The notes under the pieces: model-generated | Seen by the model: the letters and a program-made list of their open reading frames with translations, nothing else | Database searches by the model: none | Told to the model about the DNA's origin: nothing | Shown here: piece after piece, positions 5,924-10,931 of the stretch | Position numbering within the stretch: position 1 is the stretch's first letter | How the letters are laid out: each line of letters starts with the position of its first letter | Program-made: the position numbers and the translations under genes | Source of the DNA: JAGUXG01 sp043798435 | Lineage (GTDB): Bacteria; UBA9089; UBA9088; JAGUXG01 | Direction: 5' to 3' | Length of the DNA stretch: 10,931 nucleotides | Assembly: GCA_043798435.1 (NCBI GenBank) | Contig: JAZDOR010000129.1 | Coordinates: 1-10,931, forward strand

Positions 5924-8029
5924 ATTAGTAGTTTAGTTTTGGGCTTAAAAGGGCAACAGGTTTTAAGGACGGTAGTTCTTCTTCTAACTTTGGTCGTTAC
6001 ATCTGTGACTACTCCATTGGCAGGGGCAGAGGTAAAGGATAAGAAACCAGTGGCTAAGATAACTGGTATTGTCGTGGAAAAGGAGGATATTCTTGGTCCT
6101 ACAGAAGAGGTGTGGGTGAAGAGAGAAACAAAGATTAAGGCAGAAAAAGGGATGGAGCTTTATGAAGGAGATGAGGTTTATACCTCTAATAGGGCATTGA
6201 TAAAATTGGAGTTTTTGGAAGGCAGAGGCGAGCTCTTCCTTCAGAAAAATTCTCATATTCAGCTCTCCCTTCCCGAAGATGTAAGCGGCATCTCCCTCTT
6301 TTTGGGAGAGATATACCTGAAGATAAAGAGAAAATTTCAGGTAAGAGTAGGGGGTGTTAGGGCAGGGATTAAAGGAACTGAGGTTGATTTTGTGGCTACT
6401 CAGGAAGGGAAGATGGATGTTGTTGTCCTTGATGGAGTGGTTGATGTGGAAAACAAATATGGCAGGTGTGAGGTAGAGAGAGGAAAGAGAACAGGGGTGA
6501 CGCAAAAGTCTGCTCCTGAAAAACCTACAGAAGCCAGCGAAGAGATGGTCTATGGTATTCGTCTGTGGGTAATCAATCTGGAGACGAGTATTATTCAAAA
6601 GGAGGAGATCCTCCTGATGAGACCAACCAAAGAGGGCTATACCTCGGTAGAGAAGGTCAAGGAAGAAAAGATAAAAGGAAAAGAGCGATATGAGATGGTG
6701 CTTTTAAGAAAGCAGACGACCATTTTAACAGGCAATCTCTATCTTAGTGATGAAGAAAAGGATGAACTCCTAAGAAAGGCGGGTCATAAGACTCTCCTTG
6801 ACCCAGATGACCCTATTGCCCATTCTACTTTGGCGGATGTATATCTGAACTATGGTCTGATTGAAGAAGCCCTCTCTGAGTATGAGAAGGCAATAAGATT
6901 GGGAACAAAGGAGGTAAGGGTCTATGTTGCCTGCGGTAATCTCTATTATCAAAAGGGGGATTATGAGAAGGCTAAAGCAAAATACGAAAAGACAATAGAA
7001 CTTGAGCCTGAAAATATTAACGGCCATAATGGTCTGATGAATACATATAATGCCTTAAATATGATGGATGAGGCGATTGTCCAGCTTAAAATGATAAAAG
7101 AGTTGAAGAAGAACTGGGTTGTAGCTTACCTTAATGGAGGCTGGATATACTATAACAAAGGTGAATATGACCAGGCAATAGCTGATTACAACAAGGCGAT
7201 AGAATTAGACCCAAAGAATACTAAAGCCTACATCAGTCGTGGGAATGCCTATTATAACAAAGGCGATCATGACCGGGCAATAGCTGATTACAACAAGGCG
7301 ATAGAATTAGATCCAAAATATACTTGGGCATACGCCAATCGTGGATTTGTTTATGATAAAAAAGGCGATCATGACCGGGCAATGGCTGATTACAACAAGG
7401 CGATAGAATTAGATCCAAAATATACTTGGGCATACGCCAGTCGTGGAGGTATTTATCGCATAAAAAGTGAATACGACAATGCAATAGCAGACTTCAACAA
7501 GGCAATAGAATTGGACCCGAAAGAGGCTCTATACTATAACCTTCGTGGAGGTGTTTATTTCCTAAAAAGTGAGCATGACAAGGCAATAGCAGACTTCAAC
7601 AAGGCAATAGAGTTAGACCCAAAAGATGCTTGGGCATACACCATGCGTGGAATTGCTTATTACACAAAAAGTGAGTATGACAAGGCAATAACAGACTACA
7701 ATAAGGCAATAGAGATGGATCCAAAAGATTATACGGCATATAGCCACCTTGGCTGGTGTTACTTTGACCTAAAAGATTATAAGAAGGCAGAAGGCTATTT
7801 TCTTAAGGTAATAGAGTTGGACAAGAAATGTAAAGATGCTTATGCAGGGATAGGCATCACCTACTATAGGCTTGGCCAGATAGATTTGGCAAAGGAGAAC
7901 TACAAGAAGGCGATTGCTTTGGACGAAAGATTTGTAGGAAGGGTAGAAGAGCTAATAAAGGAAGAATACTTCTACACAGAGCCTCAGCTTGGGGCAATAA
8001 AAGAGCTCTTAAAAGAGATGGGGTATTAA
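5897..8029 (+). CDS. Exported FecR-domain protein with about eleven TPRs
   Basis: Start chosen at ATG 5897 (710 aa): AGAGG sits 7 nt upstream. GTG 5870 is in frame but lacks such a site; residue numbers count from 5870. A basic N-terminus and hydrophobic stretch (~33-50) ending PLAGA-E read as a Sec signal peptide with cleavage near 53, placing the protein outside the inner membrane. Residues ~85-210 match the FecR domain (GDEVYTSNRALIKLEF; VGGVRAGIKGTEVDF). A linker (~215-305) is followed by TPRs from ~308 to ~685, of 34 residues with the pattern AY--RG--Y---G--D-AI-DYNKAIELDPK. FecR-TPR proteins are usually taken as envelope scaffolds or sensors; the ligand is unknown. It probably works with the CHASE2 cyclase downstream. 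The start lies in three tandem copies of ATGAGACAG, giving three possible ATGs. Confidence 0.88.
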   Translation: MRQMRQMRQISSLVLGLKGQQVLRTVVLLLTLVVTSVTTPLAGAEVKDKKPVAKITGIVVEKEDILGPTEEVWVKRETKIKAEKGMELYEGDEVYTSNRALIKLEFLEGRGELFLQKNSHIQLSLPEDVSGISLFLGEIYLKIKRKFQVRVGGVRAGIKGTEVDFVATQEGKMDVVVLDGVVDVENKYGRCEVERGKRTGVTQKSAPEKPTEASEEMVYGIRLWVINLETSIIQKEEILLMRPTKEGYTSVEKVKEEKIKGKERYEMVLLRKQTTILTGNLYLSDEEKDELLRKAGHKTLLDPDDPIAHSTLADVYLNYGLIEEALSEYEKAIRLGTKEVRVYVACGNLYYQKGDYEKAKAKYEKTIELEPENINGHNGLMNTYNALNMMDEAIVQLKMIKELKKNWVVAYLNGGWIYYNKGEYDQAIADYNKAIELDPKNTKAYISRGNAYYNKGDHDRAIADYNKAIELDPKYTWAYANRGFVYDKKGDHDRAMADYNKAIELDPKYTWAYASRGGIYRIKSEYDNAIADFNKAIELDPKEALYYNLRGGVYFLKSEHDKAIADFNKAIELDPKDAWAYTMRGIAYYTKSEYDKAITDYNKAIEMDPKDYTAYSHLGWCYFDLKDYKKAEGYFLKVIELDKKCKDAYAGIGITYYRLGQIDLAKENYKKAIALDERFVGRVEELIKEEYFYTEPQLGAIKELLKEMGY
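7131..7735 (+). repeat. 102-bp tandem repeats encoding TPRs
   Basis: Six consecutive TPRs are conserved at DNA level with a 102-bp period (34 codons). The two units beginning at 7261 and 7363 are almost identical over the whole period, including silent positions, which indicates recent duplication or gene conversion. Flanking TPRs (308-410 and ~620-685) are diverged. Confidence 0.85.
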
Positions 8030-8098
8030 GGATGCGGGTAAAAGGTCTTTTTAATAATAAAGTTTTTTGTAACACTTTAGCCAACTGAAGTAAAATCT

Positions 8099-8176
8099 TG
8101 GTAATCGGTCATCGGTAATCAGTAATCGGTAAGAGAAACAATTACCCGATCACCGATCACCTGATTACCCGATCAC
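8099..8176. repeat. Hairpin of 'atcggt' heptamer-like direct repeats
   Basis: The left arm (8099-8132) is a string of near-copies of GGTAATC; the right arm (8141-8176) is its approximate reverse complement (GATTACC, GATCACC). Only 8 nt separate the arms. With the adjacent 13-mer at 8202, it fills most of the 198 nt between the FecR-TPR and cyclase genes. It could act as a transcript-end or stability hairpin, but it looks like a dispersed repeat. Confidence 0.7.
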
Positions 8177-8201
8177 TTTTTCTTCATTACACTTCTATCT
8201 T

Positions 8202-8215
8202 GGTAAATAGTTACC
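8202..8215. repeat. Shared 13-mer GGTAAATAGTTAC, copy 2
   Basis: Identical to 126-138 over 13 bases, here extended to GGTAA-ATAG-TTACC, a perfect 5-bp dyad. It ends 12 nt before the cyclase start codon, where a ribosome binding site would be expected and none is seen. Confidence 0.45.
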
Positions 8216-8227
8216 GTTTTTTATGAG

Positions 8228-10099
8228 ATGAGGAAATCAATCTATTTTCTCGCCGTTATTCTTCTTTCTCTAATTTTATCCTTTCTTTGTGGTCTGGAAT
8301 TATTTAAGGGATTAGAGTTTTTTACGCTTGACTACTTTTTGAAGAGTGGCAGTGAAATTGAGGCAGACAACAAGATAGTGTTTGTTGTAATGGATGAAGA
8401 GTCTGAAAAGAGGTTTTGTGAAAAAGAAGGCTTAAAGGATAAGTATCAATGGCGATCTTATCATAGCAGGATTATTAAAAAGATTGTTGACAGTGGAGCA
8501 AAAAGGATAGGATTTGATATGACCTTTGAGAAGGAAACCCCTTATGATAAATTTTTTGCCTCGGCAATTAAAGATGCTCAAAATAAAGGAGTAAATGTTG
8601 TCATAGGGACAAGTTATGACCCAGTAAATAATTCCTTCAGCAAAACATCTCCTGAGATTTTAGGAGCTGACCCCTTAATTGGAATTATTGATGTTCTCCA
8701 ATATACTGACCGCTATGTAGTTCGTGGAATAGAGCTTCAGCATAGGGAAGACTATACCGACCCTATAGTAAAAGGCTTTAGGCTACTCCCTTCCTTTGTC
8801 CTTCAGATGTTTGGTGAGAAGAATCTTGAAGCAGAAAGAGTCCCCATAGACAAAGATGGAGTGATGCTTATTAACTTTACCAGAAAACCCTTCAGAACCT
8901 TCTCTTATGCAAAGGCCTATGAAGCCCTTTCTGATGAAGCCATTGATTATTCTGGCAATAAGATATCGGAGCCTTTTAAGGATAAGTATGTCTTTGTTTT
9001 CTCTTGTATTCAGGAAGGAAGCAGGGATAGCTATCCCACCCCATTAGAGGAGACAATGTTTGGAGGAGAAATCCATGGCCAGGCATTAAATACCATTTTA
9101 AGGAAGGATTATATCAGGACACTATCCTGGTCAGAAAAGGCGATTCTTCTGGTAGGGATAAACATAATATTTGCCTTATTCTTGATGAGTAGATTAAAAC
9201 AGAAGTGCATATTGGTATTTATTTCAGTAATATGCCTTGCATATTTGACATATCTCGTCTTTAAGGTTAAGCCCCACTATTTTATCCCTACATCAGATAT
9301 TCTTATAGGCATCATCCTTACAGGACTATTCTTCAAAATTTATCAGGATTTAGAAAGCCAGAGAATAATAGCCAGCTATCTTGGGCTTCCTGTAAAGTCG
9401 TATAAAATCTTAATGGAAAGGTTCGGGAAAGAGAAAGAGTTCAGGCAGACTGTAACTATTCTCTATTCAGACATCAGGAGCTATACGGAATTTACTGCCA
9501 ATAATTCTCCAGATGTAGTGATGAGTCTAATGACAGAATATTATGCTGTTGTAGGCAAGATAATAACCAATTACAGAGGTTATATCTATTCCTGTATGGG
9601 AGATGCCTTTGTAGCCATCTTCGGTTTTCCTCTAAAGGACAAAGAGAAAGGAAGAAATCGGGAGGAGAGGGCTTTGCTATCAGCTTATGAGATGAGCAAA
9701 GGAATCCCTATTTTACTCTCTAAATGGAGAGAGGCTGAAAAAGGGGTGAAGGATGTGCCTCAGGGATTTGGTGTAGGGATAACAACAGGTGAGGTTACCA
9801 TTAGTAATATTGCTACTGGGCAGAGGGTTCAAATGAGTATTGTCGGTGACCCAATCAACCTTTCTGCTCGCCTTGAGACGGCCACAAAAGAGATAAAGAT
9901 AACAAAGTGCTTGGCACTACTCAGCGAAGAAGCCTTCAAAAACAGCAGGAGTCTCATCTCTGAATATAGGGAGTTTGTAACTGAACAGAAGAAGGATACA
10001 GAGAAGGTATCAGTTAATGAAAAGGAAAAAACTTTGGTTCTTCAGGGAATTTCTGTAGGCATAAAGGTTTATGCTGTAGATGAGTTATACCGAGAATAA
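8228..10099 (+). CDS. CHASE2-domain receptor with class III adenylate/guanylate cyclase domain
   Basis: A 623-aa membrane-bound nucleotide cyclase. Order: one N-terminal membrane segment (~5-25); an extracytoplasmic CHASE2 sensor (~30-300; FDMTFEKETPYD, GGEIHGQALNTILR); three membrane segments (~303-320, ~327-345, ~352-370); a cytoplasmic class III cyclase domain (~404-620). Metal aspartates D415 (YSDIRSYTEFT) and D459 (CMGDAFVAIFG) are present, as are transition-state residues N544 and R548 (VGDPINLSARLE). The position usually Lys for adenine recognition is S455, and the partner position (Asp/Thr) is S537, so the product (cAMP, cGMP or other) is uncertain. A charged insertion (~585-602) precedes the last strand. 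ATG 8228 is the only good start, but it has no Shine-Dalgarno. CHASE2 ligands are unknown. The adjacent FecR-TPR gene is a plausible partner. Confidence 0.9.
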   Translation: MRKSIYFLAVILLSLILSFLCGLELFKGLEFFTLDYFLKSGSEIEADNKIVFVVMDEESEKRFCEKEGLKDKYQWRSYHSRIIKKIVDSGAKRIGFDMTFEKETPYDKFFASAIKDAQNKGVNVVIGTSYDPVNNSFSKTSPEILGADPLIGIIDVLQYTDRYVVRGIELQHREDYTDPIVKGFRLLPSFVLQMFGEKNLEAERVPIDKDGVMLINFTRKPFRTFSYAKAYEALSDEAIDYSGNKISEPFKDKYVFVFSCIQEGSRDSYPTPLEETMFGGEIHGQALNTILRKDYIRTLSWSEKAILLVGINIIFALFLMSRLKQKCILVFISVICLAYLTYLVFKVKPHYFIPTSDILIGIILTGLFFKIYQDLESQRIIASYLGLPVKSYKILMERFGKEKEFRQTVTILYSDIRSYTEFTANNSPDVVMSLMTEYYAVVGKIITNYRGYIYSCMGDAFVAIFGFPLKDKEKGRNREERALLSAYEMSKGIPILLSKWREAEKGVKDVPQGFGVGITTGEVTISNIATGQRVQMSIVGDPINLSARLETATKEIKITKCLALLSEEAFKNSRSLISEYREFVTEQKKDTEKVSVNEKEKTLVLQGISVGIKVYAVDELYRE

Positions 10100-10131
10100 A
10101 TCAGGTTTGCAAAAAAGGAGTCAAAGAAGAC

Positions 10132-10323
10132 CTGGACTTTGGCAAAAATCCAAATTCCAAAGCTCAAAGTTCAAATGAAATCCAAAGCTCATAAGACTAA
10201 AACCTTATGCCTTAAGGCATTTGACATTCATTTGGCATTTGGATTTTGACATTTGAGCTTAAGCCGATTTAGTTTGAAAAACACGCAATTTTATTGAACT
10301 TTTGCAAATTTGCCAAAGTCCAG
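10132..10323. mobile_element. 192-bp MITE-like element with 15-bp perfect inverted termini
   Basis: The termini CTGGACTTTGGCAAA (10132-10146) and TTTGCCAAAGTCCAG (10309-10323) are perfect inverted repeats. The interior continues as an imperfect palindrome of AATCCAAA/AAGCTCAAA words facing TTTGGATT/TTTGAGCTT, centred near TGCCTTAAGGCA (10208-10219). It has no coding capacity and no obvious target duplication. It ends 17 nt before the ABC ATPase start, so any native promoter of that gene has been displaced. Confidence 0.7.
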
Positions 10324-10340
10324 TTAATCTTTATTTCAGA

Positions 10341-10595
10341 ATGGCTAAAATGTTACAAGTAGTAGAGGTTTGTAAAGGATGGGAAGGGGAAGAGGTCTTG
10401 TCAAAGGTGAGCTTTGAGCTCAGAAAGGGTGAGATTATAGCCATTATTGGCGCCTCTGGTTCTGGAAAGACAACCTTGCTTAATATCATCGGTGGGCTGA
10501 TGAAGCCATCAAAAGGAAGGGTATTTTTCTTTTGGAAATCTGGGTGGAAATCTGGGGACACAATACTTAAATCGCACAGGAATTTCCTTTTTTAA
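10341..10595 (+). pseudogene. ABC transporter ATP-binding subunit, 5' fragment only
   Basis: Reads well as the start of an ABC ATPase from ATG 10341: a strand region (LQVVEVCKGWEGEEVLSKVSFELRKGE written in short form as LQVVEV...SFELRKGE), then Walker A GASGSGKTT (37-45 of this start) and LLNIIGGLMKPSKGRVFF. The style is that of MacB/LolD/FtsE-type exporters, but too little remains to choose. Homology stops at about residue 62 (nt ~10527). The remaining 22 residues are read from a 71-bp repeat up to TAA 10593-10595. The Q-loop, signature LSGGQ, Walker B and H-loop are all missing, so it cannot work as an ATPase. The in-frame upstream GTG (10302) lies inside the MITE-like element and is unlikely. 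Confidence 0.82.
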
Positions 10596-10673
10596 TCCTC
10601 TGGGGGAAATCTGGGGGGAAATCTGGGGACACAATACTTAAATCGCACAGGAATTTCCTTTTTTAATCCTCTG
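10534..10673. repeat. Two tandem copies of a 71-bp repeat
   Basis: Copies begin at 10534 and 10605 and differ at one base over 69 compared positions. Each contains GGGGACACAATACTTAA and AGGAATTTCC. Within each copy GGAAATCTGG is itself doubled. From memory, GGGGACACAATACTTAA-like words recur in bacterial genomes near REP-associated (RAYT) transposases; no such transposase is visible here. Insertion at ~10528-10534 broke the ABC gene. Confidence 0.75.
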
Positions 10674-10735
10674 TAATCTGTGAAATCTGTGGATAGATTC
10701 CTGTGGATTTAACTTAATCCTGATAATCTGCGACA
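10674..10735. repeat. 'atctgtg/ctgtggat' dispersed repeat debris
   Basis: A series of near-repeats (TAATCTGTG, AAATCTGTGGAT, CCTGTGGATTT, TTAATCC). Read in reverse it resembles 144-178 (TTATCCACAGATTACC, TTGGATTA), so both window ends carry the same repeat family. The 262 nt between the ABC fragment and the next gene hold only this, the tandem repeat and promoter elements. Confidence 0.5.
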
Positions 10736-10781
10736 ATATAGCCCATGAAAAGGCGTTTAATGGGGATTTATAGCACAAAAC

Positions 10782-10816
10782 CGTGAAAATTCACTGTTTT
10801 TTATAAAATTTTCACG
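10782..10816. promoter_or_regulatory. Operator-like inverted repeat CGTGAAAATT / AATTTTCACG
   Basis: Perfect 10-bp arms at 10782-10791 and 10807-10816 enclose 15 nt. A third CGTGAAAA lies at 10833-10840, inside the spacer of the promoter at 10823-10851. This spacing suits a repressor site or the inner end of an insertion element. Confidence 0.4.
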
Positions 10817-10822
10817 ATTATG

Positions 10823-10851
10823 TTGATAAAAGCGTGAAAAAGGTATATACT
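10823..10851 (+). promoter_or_regulatory. Strong sigma-70-type promoter with leaderless geometry
   Basis: TTGATA (10823-10828), a 17-nt spacer, and TATACT (10846-10851). A start site 6-7 nt after the -10 would coincide with ATG 10858, so the mRNA would begin at or next to the start codon. Confidence 0.6.
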
Positions 10852-10857
10852 ATAACT

Positions 10858-10931
10858 ATGGCAAAAATATTATATGTTTTTAATACAATCAATCGCTTAA
10901 GAGAGCGGTATCATACTGCGTCTGTTGGTAA
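10858..10931 (+). CDS. 5' end of an unidentified gene, cut by the window edge
   Basis: Open from ATG 10858 to the end of the window (24 codons: MAKILYVFNTINRLRERYHT then ASVG). I do not recognise the family. The basic, tyrosine-rich start and the surrounding repeats and inverted repeats would fit a transposase, but that is inference only. No Shine-Dalgarno is present, consistent with a leaderless transcript from the promoter just upstream. Confidence 0.45.
   Translation, partial: MAKILYVFNTINRLRERYHTASVG

Noticed and set aside
5984..6598. A 204-codon minus-strand reading frame
   Set aside because: It lies wholly inside the well-supported FecR-TPR gene, and its composition (Ser/Leu/Cys/His-rich) is typical of an antisense shadow.
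7233..7484. Minus-strand frame with internal amino-acid repeats
   Set aside because: The repeats are the reverse reading of the 102-bp TPR units, not a separate gene.
8038..8055. Intrinsic terminator after the FecR-TPR gene (aaaag-gt-cttttt)
   Set aside because: The stem would be only about 5 A/T-rich pairs, too weak to call.
10302..10340. Upstream extension of the ABC ORF to GTG 10302
   Set aside because: These codons lie in or next to the MITE-like inverted repeat, and family homology begins at about ATG 10341/10350.

Overview
The window (about 40% G+C by eye) looks like a chromosomal segment of an uncultivated, probably anaerobic bacterium. A UbiA-family prenyltransferase of the MqnP type suggests futalosine-pathway menaquinone synthesis. 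The spaces between genes are packed with short dispersed repeats and terminal-inverted-repeat elements. I cannot assign a phylum from the sequence.

Layout, left to right. (1) 1-227: AT-rich inverted repeat and dispersed-repeat debris. (2) 228-1880: a protein with a sigma-70 region 4-like helix-turn-helix. Its last eight codons and its stop codon lie inside the first repeat of a tiny CRISPR array (1854-2017, three repeats, the last one broken). No cas genes are visible. (3) 1881-2258: the array, then a repeat carrying a good sigma-70-type promoter, then another dispersed repeat. (4) 2259-5680: a probable two-gene operon of a DinG/XPD-type iron-sulfur helicase fused to a C-terminal HEAT-repeat domain, and the MqnP/UbiA prenyltransferase. 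The helicase has a 51-bp tandem duplication at its N-terminus and a dispersed-repeat sequence read in frame at the helicase/HEAT junction. (5) 5684-5785: a 102-bp element with perfect inverted termini. (6) 5897-8029: an exported FecR-domain protein with about eleven TPRs. (7) 8030-8227: a repeat hairpin. (8) 8228-10099: a CHASE2 receptor fused to a class III nucleotide cyclase with unusual substrate-recognition positions. (9) 10132-10323: a 192-bp MITE-like element. (10) 10341-10595: the first ~62 residues of an ABC ATPase, broken off by a 71-bp tandem repeat. (11) 10674-10931: repeat debris and the start of an unidentified gene with a strong promoter placed so that its mRNA may be leaderless.

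Working together: dinG-mqnP look co-transcribed (2-nt gap) but are functionally unrelated. The FecR-TPR protein and the CHASE2 cyclase are plausible partners in an envelope sensing pathway that makes a cyclic nucleotide. The rest of the window mainly records genome erosion by small repeats: at least two genes (the HTH protein and the ABC ATPase) end inside repeats, and one (dinG) has absorbed repeat sequence in frame.
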